Origin: Qipengyuania_B sp965214525
Lineage (GTDB): Bacteria > Pseudomonadota > Alphaproteobacteria > Sphingomonadales > Sphingomonadaceae
Direction: 5' to 3'
NCBI GenBank assembly: GCA_965214525.1
Contig: CBDCCB010000001.1
Location: 1-42,902, forward strand
Length of the DNA stretch: 42,902 bases
Positions 1-8,665 of this stretch are shown piece by piece (the stretch's first letter is position 1; the number at the start of each line of letters is the position of its first letter). The notes under the pieces were generated by a model. That model was not told where the DNA came from. It did no database searches and saw only the letters and a program-made list of their open reading frames with translations. Made by a program: the position numbers and the translations under genes.

Positions 1-816
1 TCCGGCGGCGCGGCGGTGCAGCAAAGCTTCGTAATCGGGCTTTCCAGTACCGGCAATGCGCAGTTCTGCTCCCGCCAGCGAAGGGTGTTCTTCGATAGAA
101 CGCCACGCCTCTATCAGGTTTTCGAGGTTTTTCTTGGGATGCAACCGTCCGATATAGAGAACGACCGGCGCGCCAAACCGGGTGCGGCCTGCGATAGCGG
201 GGGCGGCATTGGGAATGGTATGGATCGGTCGGCCACTAACAACCTTCGCGATTTGCGCCGCTTCGACATCCGTCAAGGCGTGGAAGGCATCCGCCGCATT
301 CCAGCTACGCCGTTCGAAGATTAGAGTGGCGGCCGCCTTCCTGACGCGATGTCTGTTTACAATCCAGGGATCGAGCATTCCGTGGGGGGAAATGCAATAG
401 GCACCGCCCGTTCTCTGTCGCCAACGGGCCGCCGCCCAGGAAAGGCCGGTCCATATCCCATGAAGGTGCAGCAAATCCAGCCCGGCGCGTTGCAACCTCT
501 CCAGCGCGTGCGGCGCATAGCCCAATGCGGGGGGGCCAAGCGGATCAAGAGCGTGGACCTCGTGATCCCCAAAGCGATCGAGATCAGCGGCCGTGAAGCG
601 GTCTTGCAGACCAACCATTACGGGCACCGCTTCTAGACCTTGCAACATGCTCGCATGGCCGACCACCGCCTCGAACACGCCGCCATTGTCGCGCGACAGA
701 AAATGCGACAACAGGCCGATACGTTTGCCAGCCAGGCCTTCGCGATGGCTCAGGCAGGGACGACTTTCTGCTGGATCGCCCCGAAGATCGACCGTCCCTG
801 CCGGTCGTCCATCCAT
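1..816 (-). CDS. GT4-family glycosyltransferase, C-terminus cut by window edge
   Basis: Read on the minus strand, this frame stays open to base 1. It encodes a GT-B fold sugar transferase of the group-1/GT4 type, which moves a nucleotide-activated sugar to an acceptor in polysaccharide or lipid glycan synthesis. The N-terminal Rossmann half starts with KRIGLLSHFLSRDNGG and continues with LHLHGIWTG and SPHGMLDPW. The second half opens with VVLYIGRLHPKKNLENLI and AELRIAGTG, typical of the nucleotide-sugar domain. The ExxxxxxxE motif would lie beyond base 1. The only upstream ATG in frame is at 816, which overlaps the end of the FAH gene by 67 nt and adds about 44 residues before the conserved core, so the start is uncertain. 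The acceptor and sugar cannot be told. Confidence 0.8.
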   Translation of the reverse strand, partial: MDGRPAGTVDLRGDPAESRPCLSHREGLAGKRIGLLSHFLSRDNGGVFEAVVGHASMLQGLEAVPVMVGLQDRFTAADLDRFGDHEVHALDPLGPPALGYAPHALERLQRAGLDLLHLHGIWTGLSWAAARWRQRTGGAYCISPHGMLDPWIVNRHRVRKAAATLIFERRSWNAADAFHALTDVEAAQIAKVVSGRPIHTIPNAAPAIAGRTRFGAPVVLYIGRLHPKKNLENLIEAWRSIEEHPSLAGAELRIAGTGKPDYEALLHRRAAG

Positions 817-1758
817 AGGGTCACGGTGTCGCCGGTCTGCATGAACCGGGTTGTTGGCTCGCCATTGGCAATGGTTTCGATCATGCGGATTTCGGCGATG
901 CAGCTGTAGCCACGCCCGCCCTCCGACACGGGCTTGCCTGGCCCGCCATCAGCGCCCTTGTTGCTGACCGTTCCCGAGCCGATGATCGTCCCAGCACCCA
1001 GCGACCGGGTCTTGGCAGCATGGGCGACAAGATCGGCCAGGCTGAACGTGGCATCCTCGCCGGCCTCGGCCCGGCCAAAAGGCTGTCCGTTGTAATCGAC
1101 CTTTAGCGGCAAGTGCAGCACGCCGTCCTTCCAGGCATCGCCCAACGCATCCGGCGTGACCGCTACGGGTGAAAAGGCGCTGGCGGGCTTCGACTGGAAA
1201 AAGCCGAATCCCTTGGCCAGTTCTGCAGGAATAAGGCCGCGCAGAGATACATCGTTCACCAGCATGATGAGCTTGATGTGCTTAAGGGCATCTTGCGACG
1301 AAACACCCATCGGCACGTCGTCCGTGATAACGGCGATTTCGCCCTCCATGTCGCAGCCCCATGCAGGATCGCCTAGCGGAATGTTCTGATGCGGCGCGAG
1401 GAAACCATCCGATCCGCCCTGATACATCAACGGATCGTGGTAAAAGCTTTCGGGTACTTCGGCATTGCGTGCCTTGCGCACCAATTCCACGTGATTGATG
1501 TAGGCGCTGCCATCCGCCCATTGATAGGCACGCGGCAGCGGGGACTGCGCCTTGCTCTGGTCGAACGCAACGGCATTGGCCTTGCCGCTTTCCAGCTTTT
1601 TCAGCCAGCGCGCGCAGTTTGGGTGCGGTCACTTTCCAATTGTCGAGCGCATCCTGCAGCGTTGGCGCAATATCTTCGGCCGTGGCGCATTGCGTCAGAT
1701 CATTCGAAACGACGACTAGCAGGCCATCGCGATCCTTCTTGAGTGAAGCGAGTTTCAT
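750..1758 (-). pseudogene. fumarylacetoacetate hydrolase family protein, frameshifted
   Basis: Fumarylacetoacetate hydrolases split the C-C bond of fumarylacetoacetate (or related acylpyruvates) into fumarate and acetoacetate, the last step of the homogentisate route for Phe/Tyr. The N-terminus (MKLASLKKDRDGLLVVVS) and the C-terminal FAH domain (VELVRKARNAEVPESF, then the metal-site DMEGEIAVITDD and GTIIGSGTVSNKG) lie in different frames. Deleting one T from the five-T run at 1597-1601 (five A on the coding strand) joins them into 335 residues with no stop, including the expected linker LPRAYQWADGSAYINH. As given, the gene is interrupted. A sequencing or assembly slip in the homopolymer is as likely as true inactivation. 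It follows maiA by 6 nt, matching a two-step pathway. Confidence 0.82.
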
Positions 1759-1764
1759 TGCGGT

Positions 1765-2436
1765 TCAGTTTCCTTTGGGAGCATCGGGTTGATTGTCGGG
1801 GTAAGCGCGCTGGAACGCAGGCAAAGCGAGGCACGCCTGCTCGATCCGCACCATGCGGGGAAGCATCGTGAAATCAAAGCCGAACCTGCGGGCATTATAC
1901 ATCTGCGGCAGCAGGACGACTTCGAACAAGCCGGGCCGATCCATGAGGCAATCGCCGGTGGCCAAGGCTTCCAACCGGCTTTCCAGCGGATATAACGTTT
2001 GCTGAAGCCAATGGCGATACCATCGGTCGACAGCGGATTGGTCCTGACCGTATTCGCTTTTCAAATACTTCAGAACGCGCAGGTTCATTGGAGCGTGAAG
2101 CTCGGTCGCGATCGCGTAGGCGAGTTCGCGCACGATATATCGATTGTGCAAGTCGCCGGGCAGCAAAGGCGGCGATGGGTAGGCCTCCTCCAGCCATTCG
2201 ATAATCGCCATGGATTGCACCAGAGCGCGACCGTTCGCCTCCAGCATGGGCACGGTGGCGAAGGGGTTGCGTCCGGTAAATTCAGGCTGCTGTTGAGCCC
2301 CCTCGACCAGGTTCACCGGTACGTAGTCGTAAGGCAGGCCCTTGAGTTCCAAGGCGCAGCGCACCCGGTAGCTGGTCGAACTGCGAAAATAACCGAAGAG
2401 GCGCAGGTTGGGCGGCGCGGCGTCGTCCATGCTCAT
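1765..2436 (-). CDS. maiA: maleylacetoacetate isomerase (zeta-class GST)
   Basis: This enzyme isomerises maleylacetoacetate to fumarylacetoacetate with glutathione as cofactor, in the cytoplasmic homogentisate pathway. The 223-residue protein has the zeta-class glutathione-binding signature SSTSYRVR at residues 19-26 and the thioredoxin-like N-domain (NPFATVPMLE, then QSMAIIEWLEE). An all-helical C-domain carries NLRVLKYL and a DRPGLFEVVLLPQMYNARRF stretch. The frame is open upstream to 2520, but that extension lies inside the preceding gene. ATG 2436 or ATG 2430, behind AGTAGGAT, fits the family. It sits 31 nt after the acyl-CoA dehydrogenase and 6 nt before the FAH gene, so the two ring-cleavage enzymes are probably co-transcribed. 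Confidence 0.9.
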   Translation of the reverse strand: MSMDDAAPPNLRLFGYFRSSTSYRVRCALELKGLPYDYVPVNLVEGAQQQPEFTGRNPFATVPMLEANGRALVQSMAIIEWLEEAYPSPPLLPGDLHNRYIVRELAYAIATELHAPMNLRVLKYLKSEYGQDQSAVDRWYRHWLQQTLYPLESRLEALATGDCLMDRPGLFEVVLLPQMYNARRFGFDFTMLPRMVRIEQACLALPAFQRAYPDNQPDAPKGN

Positions 2437-2467
2437 CCTACTCGCGCGTTGGCGGAGCGTTCCGCAA

Positions 2468-3652
<1,185 letters not shown>

Positions 3653-3689
3653 GTTGTCTCCTGTCGGTTCGGGCGGGGCACACCATCGG

Positions 3690-4205
3690 TCAGCATATCG
3701 CTGACAGCTTGCGATAGGTGCCGGTATCGCTTTCTCCGGTGACGAAGTAAGGGCCAAGCGTCAACCAGGCATGGAAATCCGTCCCTCCCCCCAGAGGCCG
3801 CTTCGCAGCGCCGATATGCAGGGTGGACGGAATGCCGCGTCGGTGGAGCATCTGGCGTGCCGAGAGGGCAAGCGGCAGGCACTTGACCGTTCCGATTGCA
3901 TTGCGCGATATCCGTTTTACCGCACGAGCGACTGCCGTGGCATGATCCCGCTCGGCAGGCGTAAGATAACGGCCAGGTGCATCGCCGCCTGGTCGCTGAT
4001 CGATCAAGCTTTGCTGCCAGAAAGTCAGCGGGACCATCCACACGCGCAAACGATAACGGCTCAACACGAATACCGCCTCGAGAAGCAACCACCTTTCGCA
4101 AGTGTCCAAAGCCGCGTAAGTCGAAATCTTCGACGAAATAGCCGACAGGATGGTCAGTTGCCCAACGTCTCCGCAACCGTCGCCAGCATACGGTCTGGCG
4201 GACAA
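3690..4205 (-). CDS. lasso peptide B2-like (transglutaminase-fold) protein, stand-alone
   Basis: The protein resembles the B2 leader-peptidase of lasso peptide biosynthesis, a transglutaminase-fold cysteine protease. The helical start CERWLLLEAVFVLSRYRLRVW is followed by VKCLPLALSARQMLHRRGIP with the candidate nucleophile Cys109, then DFHAWLTLG with His145. A clear third catalytic Asp is not seen in the short C-terminus (GESDTGTYRKLSAIC), so activity is uncertain. ATG 4205 overlaps the response-regulator gene by 52 nt. A TTG at 4109 would start just before the conserved region. No precursor peptide, asparagine-synthetase-like cyclase or RRE protein is nearby, so this is not a recognisable lasso cluster. 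Confidence 0.65.
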   Translation of the reverse strand: MSARPYAGDGCGDVGQLTILSAISSKISTYAALDTCERWLLLEAVFVLSRYRLRVWMVPLTFWQQSLIDQRPGGDAPGRYLTPAERDHATAVARAVKRISRNAIGTVKCLPLALSARQMLHRRGIPSTLHIGAAKRPLGGGTDFHAWLTLGPYFVTGESDTGTYRKLSAIC

Positions 4206-4510
4206 GGCTTGGTAAGTGCTGGAGAACTCGGGAACTTGGCCTTCATTTCCGCCGCTGTCGAACGACCGCTGTGGAATATGATCGGAACATTCTCGTCCAT
4301 TAGTATCTGCGCCAGGGGATAGGAGACACCATCCTCCAGTTCCACGTCGAGGATTGCCAGATCGGGTTTGTTCTTCTGAAACGCCAGCATCGCGGACGAC
4401 ATGTCGCCATGCGGTCCTTCGACGAGGTAACCCGCTTCCGAAACGGTATCACACAGATCGCAGCCGATGACGCCCTCGTCCTCAGCTACCAGAATGACTG
4501 GTTGTTCCAT
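4154..4510 (-). CDS. single-domain response regulator (CheY-like receiver)
   Basis: The 118-residue protein is a lone receiver domain with no output domain. It carries the acidic pocket AEDEG (Asp11), phospho-acceptor Asp55 in AILDVELEDG, the switch Ser/Thr region PIIFHSGRS, and the conserved Lys101 in LTKP. Such proteins relay phosphate or control partners by binding; in alphaproteobacteria several act in the general stress response, but that role here is inference. ATG 4510 begins the domain; the longer open frame to 4615 adds non-conserved residues. A GGAAC-N16-CATT sequence lies about 40 nt upstream. The B2-like gene follows with overlap, suggesting co-transcription. No histidine kinase is in the window. 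Confidence 0.85.
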   Translation of the reverse strand: MEQPVILVAEDEGVIGCDLCDTVSEAGYLVEGPHGDMSSAMLAFQKNKPDLAILDVELEDGVSYPLAQILMDENVPIIFHSGRSTAAEMKAKFPSSPALTKPCPPDRMLATVAETLGN

Positions 4511-4550
4511 TGGTATCTGGCCTTTATTCCCACCGTCGCCAGCAAGCTTT

Positions 4551-4575
4551 AATGCGGCAGTTAACCATAAGTTCC
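4551..4575 (-). promoter_or_regulatory. possible EcfG-type (general stress sigma) promoter before the response regulator
   Basis: On the minus strand GGAAC (4575-4571) is followed after 16 nt by CATT (4554-4551). Alphaproteobacterial EcfG promoters are known as GGAAC-N16/17-CGTT, so the -35 is perfect and the -10 matches three of four bases. The distance to the start codon at 4510 is plausible. This is a weak, sequence-only call. Confidence 0.3.
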
Positions 4576-4583
4576 CGATGATT

Positions 4584-5189
4584 TCACAATTTGCCGAATT
4601 TCTCTTCGTAGGCATGCGCGTTGCCAGTGGCGAGCATGCGCGCCTGTTCGACCCAGCTATCCCGGCGAATGCGTCCTTCGAACCGTCCCAACTGGCTGTC
4701 GATCCGATCGATATCTGCGTCCGTCCATTCCGCGATCTGCTGGTATGAGATGACGCCCAATTCGTTAAGTCGAACGCTCAGTTTGGGGCCGACACCCTTG
4801 ATGCGGGTCAGGTCGTCCTCGTAGTCCGTCCGCGTGATGTCGGTGTCGGCGCTGTTGTCCATCGGGGGGGGGGGCGGCGGCTGCGCCTGCAACGTGGCGG
4901 CGGATACGGCGGACCCTGCACCGGCTACTCCAGCAGGGGTGACAACCGGTGTTGCCGGTGGGGGGGGGTCCGGCTGCTCGATCCCGGTAACAGTGTCCTT
5001 GGACACCGGGGCTGTGTCGATCAACGCCTGGTTGCGGCCCGCGCGCTCCGCCCCTTCGTCGAGGACGTCGCGCCGGTCGCGCGTGACCCGCGTCGTGCGC
5101 TTGGCATGAAACACGTACCAGGCGATTGCCAGACCGATCAAGAAAGCGATCAACAGCAGTAGCCAGTTGGCTTCGACCATTTCCATCAT
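4584..5189 (-). CDS. membrane-anchored helix-hairpin-helix protein with Pro-rich linker
   Basis: The 201-residue protein has one N-terminal membrane helix (ANWLLLLIAFLIGLAIAWYVF), a charged segment, a proline/alanine-rich linker (PDPPPPATP, PPPPPP), and a C-terminal helix-hairpin-helix domain (DDLTRIKGVGPKLSVRLNELGV, then IAEWTDADIDRID and WVEQARMLA). That C-domain resembles those fused to NADH dehydrogenase E-like and L21-associated proteins in alphaproteobacteria; no enzymatic function can be assigned. The linker is encoded by long G tracts (11 G at 4864-4874 and another near 4961), yet the frame is intact. It starts in a 4-nt ATGA overlap with the small membrane peptide upstream, so it is translationally coupled to the OmpA-like operon. 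Confidence 0.72.
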   Translation of the reverse strand: MMEMVEANWLLLLIAFLIGLAIAWYVFHAKRTTRVTRDRRDVLDEGAERAGRNQALIDTAPVSKDTVTGIEQPDPPPPATPVVTPAGVAGAGSAVSAATLQAQPPPPPPMDNSADTDITRTDYEDDLTRIKGVGPKLSVRLNELGVISYQQIAEWTDADIDRIDSQLGRFEGRIRRDSWVEQARMLATGNAHAYEEKFGKL

Positions 5190-5302
5190 GGTTCCGGTTT
5201 CCCTTCATCCGTCATTTCGGTGCCCCATACGAGCCAACCTGCCCCGATGCCCAGCACATAGGCGATCATCGCCAGCACTAGCAATTCCATTGCCACCGGC
5301 AT
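5186..5302 (-). CDS. 38-aa single-pass membrane peptide
   Basis: A small gene sits between the OmpA-like gene (ends 5307) and the helix-hairpin-helix gene (starts 5189, ATGA overlap). It encodes MPVAMELLVLAMIAYVLGIG followed by AGWLVWGTEMTDEGKPEP: one hydrophobic helix and a short acidic tail. The frame is open further upstream to 5473, but that part is antiparallel shadow of the OmpA-like gene. ATG 5302 or ATG 5290 both fit. Tight packing on both sides and the clean membrane-helix pattern support a real gene. Its function is unknown; a partner of the neighbouring envelope proteins is inference. Confidence 0.6.
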   Translation of the reverse strand: MPVAMELLVLAMIAYVLGIGAGWLVWGTEMTDEGKPEP

Positions 5303-5306
5303 GGCG

Positions 5307-6050
5307 TTACCGAGCCGCCGGGGTATCGACCGGGGTGGGAACAAGCGGCTGTTTGGCAATAACCGAGAACTCGATGCGCCGGTTCGCAGGATCGGAGGGG
5401 TCCAGCCCCTCCACCGGCTCGCGCGAGCCGACCCCTTCGGCACGCAAGCCATCAGCGGGTATCCCGTCGGCAAGCAAGGCGCGCCGGACAGCGTCCGCCC
5501 GGTCTTGCGACAATGCCACGTTCACCCGTTCGGAACCGGACTGATCGGTATGGCCGATTATGGCGATGACCGCGCCGGTGCACGGTTTCAATGCATTGGC
5601 AACTTCGTCGAGCAGCAAGACGCTCGCTTTGTCGATCTCGGAGCTCGATTCCTCGAACCTGATCGAACGCGCGTTCAGCAGCGCCGCCACATCGTCCTGA
5701 CAATGCAAAGGCGACAAATCGGCGGTGCCGCTTTCGGCGTTCATCGTTCCATCGGACCAGAACACCCCGCCAACACCGGGGACGGCCGCGACCGCCTTCG
5801 CCGCACGTTCGCGAGTAATTTCAGTCTGCCCTTCGCCCTGCGACAGGTTGGCGTGGCGGGATGGCCATCCCGTCCTGCTCATGAAGCTCGCACGGATTGG
5901 TCCGGCATTCGCCCCGCGCAGGGCGAGTTCGGCACGCGCTTCGAGTTGGGCGGCCGTTTTCGGACCGTAACTTGCTGCAAACACCAGCGAAATTGCCATC
6001 ACGAGCAGGCCGCCTGCCAATATTAACAATCTGTCGACCGTGCGAAGCAT
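5307..6050 (-). CDS. OmpA-family protein with N-terminal membrane helix
   Basis: The 247-residue protein starts with a membrane helix (LLILAGGLLVMAISLVFAA), has a middle region with a BON-like feel (TEITRERAAKAVAAVPGVGGV), and ends in an OmpA peptidoglycan-binding domain: ARSIRFEESSSEID, VIAIIGHTDQSGSERVN, LSQDRADAVRRALLADGI and GSREPV..NRRIEFSVI. The Asp in GHTD and the Arg in NRRIEF are the residues that hold diaminopimelate in this fold. The anchor suggests an inner-membrane protein reaching the cell wall. AGGAGGGCGGC lies directly before ATG 6050. It leads a three-gene set with the small membrane peptide and the helix-hairpin-helix protein. Confidence 0.85.
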   Translation of the reverse strand: MLRTVDRLLILAGGLLVMAISLVFAASYGPKTAAQLEARAELALRGANAGPIRASFMSRTGWPSRHANLSQGEGQTEITRERAAKAVAAVPGVGGVFWSDGTMNAESGTADLSPLHCQDDVAALLNARSIRFEESSSEIDKASVLLLDEVANALKPCTGAVIAIIGHTDQSGSERVNVALSQDRADAVRRALLADGIPADGLRAEGVGSREPVEGLDPSDPANRRIEFSVIAKQPLVPTPVDTPAAR

Positions 6051-6116
6051 GCCGCCCTCCTATGCATTTGCCGTGCTGTAGGAAAGGGCCGTTTGCGCAC
6101 TGCTACGCTAGCGTGC

Positions 6117-7652
6117 CTAGGGCCCTGCCATTGGCGGCGGACGGCGCAAGTCGGGATCACCAACAAGGTCTGGGGGTGTGGGAGAGGGTTGGCGAAACAG
6201 CACCCGGTCTTCCGGGCCGAAGCCTCGTCGCCAGATGACGATGCCGTAGACCGCGAGGATGGCCGGTATCCCCACGACCAATTCCAGCCATTCGGGAAGC
6301 AGGGTGGACGCCATGCCGACCAGCACGGCCGCTGCCGTGGCCCACACCAGCGCCCAGCGCCAGTTGCCCACCGGTTCGCGTAGGATTCGCTGGAGCAATG
6401 CCGCCTTGACCAGCGAGGCGAACGCAAGGGACAGGGCAAGGGCAATGGCCGCCGCCGCCGTCTTGAACGGCTCTGCCCTTCCAAGCCGTTCGACCAGCAG
6501 GATCAGGCCTACAGTGAGCGCCGCCTGAAAGCCGATCGTCAGGACGGAGATAACCAGGTTTCGGACCCGTGCGACATAGACCAGCACCGCCTCTGCGACC
6601 ACGGCTTTGGCAGCGACGACCTCGGCCGCCAGCAGGAACGCCAGCGCGCCCGTGCCACCGACGAAATTCGGACCGACCAAACCCATGACCGCCTCGCCCG
6701 GGATACCCAGCGCCAAGGCGATCCCGGCCTGGGCCGCGATGATCCAGAAGCCCACCTGCCGCACCTGCTTGGCAATGGCAGCGTGGTTGCGCTCCTTCAG
6801 GTTGCGGGTGATGACGGGGCCAAGGATCGGCTCGAAACTGGTCTTCAGCTTTTGCGGCAGGCTCGCCACCTGCTGCGCGACGTAATACACGCCGACCGCC
6901 GTGGGGCTGGCGAAGAAGCCGAGGATGAATATGTCGACCCGGCGCGTGCCCCATTCAATCGCATCCGCGGTCGCCAATGGCAAGGCGCGGGTCGTGGTGC
7001 GGCGCAGCCTTGCAAGAGATGGCCGCCAGGCTTGCGGCAGCCCGTAGCTGCGCAGGAAGGGGATAAGGGCGGTGACCAGCCCCGCATAGATCGACAGCAG
7101 GTAGGCGAGCGACAGGCCCGCATCGGGAATGACGAAATAGAGCACCCCCGCCATGATCGAAATGGTCCAGGGCTCGATGACCGCCCGGGCCCGCACGGTT
7201 GTCGCAATGTCGAAGCGATAGGCTTGTGCGGCCAGCAGGATTTCCGTGACCGCGTAGGCTGGGATGGCCAGGATCAGCAGTCGGTCAAGGGGATCGCCGA
7301 TACCATTGGGGAACATCGGTCCGGGCACGAACCACAGCAAGACCGCCGCTGATATCGAGAAGGCCCCGGCAAGAAGCAATCCGTCGAATACGAGATTGGT
7401 CGGCGGGTCGTCACTATCGGAAAGCCGCTGCGCCAGCCCACGCTTTTCCCCTAAAGAACAAAGCAGCGCCGCCAGTTCCACGATGACCAGTGCCGACGCG
7501 AAGCGGCCCAGCGCTTCGGCTCCGTAGAGGCGTCCGGCGATGAACAGAAACGGGATGCGTGCTGCCAAGCGCAGCAGGAAGCCAAGGATATTGGTACGGC
7601 CGCCCCTGGCCAGCGCCGCGATGTCGCCATCGCTGGCGGATTGATCGCTCAA
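6117..7652 (-). CDS. polysaccharide flippase-like membrane protein (MOP/Wzx type)
   Basis: The 511-residue protein is very hydrophobic, with about 12-14 predicted membrane helices in the pattern of the MOP superfamily (Wzx-like flippases). Visible blocks include NILGFLLRLAARIPFLFIAG near the N-terminus, a typical loop with GVYYVAQQVASLPQKLKTSF, and PILGPVITRNL in the middle. These proteins move undecaprenyl-linked oligosaccharides across the inner membrane. The gene overlaps gpsA by 4 nt (ATGA), so it is translated with it. The C-terminal tail is Pro-rich (PSPTPPDL). The substrate is unknown; the truncated glycosyltransferase at the window start is too far away to count as a partner. Confidence 0.82.
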   Translation of the reverse strand: MSDQSASDGDIAALARGGRTNILGFLLRLAARIPFLFIAGRLYGAEALGRFASALVIVELAALLCSLGEKRGLAQRLSDSDDPPTNLVFDGLLLAGAFSISAAVLLWFVPGPMFPNGIGDPLDRLLILAIPAYAVTEILLAAQAYRFDIATTVRARAVIEPWTISIMAGVLYFVIPDAGLSLAYLLSIYAGLVTALIPFLRSYGLPQAWRPSLARLRRTTTRALPLATADAIEWGTRRVDIFILGFFASPTAVGVYYVAQQVASLPQKLKTSFEPILGPVITRNLKERNHAAIAKQVRQVGFWIIAAQAGIALALGIPGEAVMGLVGPNFVGGTGALAFLLAAEVVAAKAVVAEAVLVYVARVRNLVISVLTIGFQAALTVGLILLVERLGRAEPFKTAAAAIALALSLAFASLVKAALLQRILREPVGNWRWALVWATAAAVLVGMASTLLPEWLELVVGIPAILAVYGIVIWRRGFGPEDRVLFRQPSPTPPDLVGDPDLRRPPPMAGP

Positions 7653-8665
7653 TCGGGTGCTCCCCGTTCAGCGGTCAGCGGCCGGGCCAGAAGACCGCCG
7701 ACCACTTCGCGTGACGAGGCGCCTTGCAAAAGCCGATAAACGGCAGTGACGATCGGCATGGCGATTGCGTATCGCGCGCACAGTTCGACGAGCACACCAG
7801 CCGTATGAGCGCCTTCGGCGACGGTTCGCCGGTTAGCCAGCAAGTTTGCCGCCCGCTCGCCTTTACCGATCGCCTTGCCGAGCGAGAAGTTGCGGCTGGA
7901 AGAGGAGGAACAGGTAAGCACCAGATCGCCCAGACCGCACAGGCCCGCCAGCGTTTCCGCCTCGGCCCCCATCGCCGCACCGAAGCGCAGCATTTCGGCA
8001 TAGCCGCGGGCGATCAGGGCCGCCCGGGCGTTCTGTCCCAAAGCCAGCCCGTCAACCACACCGCAAGCGATGGCAAGGACATTCTTGACCGCCCCGCCAA
8101 TCTCCGCCCCGATCACATCCTGCGAGAAGTACGGGCGGAAAGCAGGGCGAGCAATGGCAGGCGAAATGCGGTCCCACTGGCCGGCTCCGCCACCACAGGC
8201 CAGCGTGACCGCCGTCGGCAAGCCGGCAGCAACCTCGTGCGCGAATGTCGGGCCCGATAGCACCGCGATATCGCTATTGGCGGCATGGCGGCGGGCCACC
8301 TCGTTCATCAGGGCCCCCGACGAGGCCTCGATTCCCTTGGAGCACAGGATCAGATCGGCGGGACAAACCCGCATTTGCGCCAGCACGGCGCCGGTGTGCT
8401 GCGCGGGGGTGACGATCAGCAGGATGTCGAGCGCCTCCATGTCTGAAAGATCGGCGGTAACGCCGATGCTCGCTGGCAAGGCAACGCCCGGCAGATACAA
8501 CGTATTGGTGCGGTGCTGCCGTATCTCTTCCACCAGTTCCGGTTCACGCGCCCACAACCGCACCGTGCGACCCTCGCCAGCCAGCATGATGGCGAGCGCC
8601 GTGCCCCACGCGCCTGCGCCCAGCACGCCGATGGTTCGCTGCACGGGGGGAAACGAGGTGCTCAA
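7649..8665 (-). CDS. gpsA: NAD(P)H-dependent glycerol-3-phosphate dehydrogenase
   Basis: GpsA reduces dihydroxyacetone phosphate to sn-glycerol-3-phosphate, the backbone for phospholipids. The 338-residue protein has the dinucleotide-binding GVLGAGAWGTALA at the N-terminus, the conserved LILCSKGIE, GPTFAHEVAAGLPTAV, and the catalytic-lysine block GGAVKNVLAIACG. It ends with the helical domain (GLCGLGDLVLTCSSSSSRN and TVAEGAHTA). The start overlaps the tsaD stop by 4 nt and the stop overlaps the flippase start by 4 nt, giving a tightly coupled three-gene unit. A tsaD-gpsA pairing is common in alphaproteobacteria. Confidence 0.96.
   Translation of the reverse strand: MSTSFPPVQRTIGVLGAGAWGTALAIMLAGEGRTVRLWAREPELVEEIRQHRTNTLYLPGVALPASIGVTADLSDMEALDILLIVTPAQHTGAVLAQMRVCPADLILCSKGIEASSGALMNEVARRHAANSDIAVLSGPTFAHEVAAGLPTAVTLACGGGAGQWDRISPAIARPAFRPYFSQDVIGAEIGGAVKNVLAIACGVVDGLALGQNARAALIARGYAEMLRFGAAMGAEAETLAGLCGLGDLVLTCSSSSSRNFSLGKAIGKGERAANLLANRRTVAEGAHTAGVLVELCARYAIAMPIVTAVYRLLQGASSREVVGGLLARPLTAERGAPD

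Noticed and set aside
3690..4205. A lasso peptide gene cluster
   Set aside because: Only a B2-like protein is present; no precursor, cyclase or RRE gene is seen near it.
4864..4874. Frameshift at the 11-G tract
   Set aside because: The frame is continuous from the membrane helix to the helix-hairpin-helix domain, so the tract length given is in frame.
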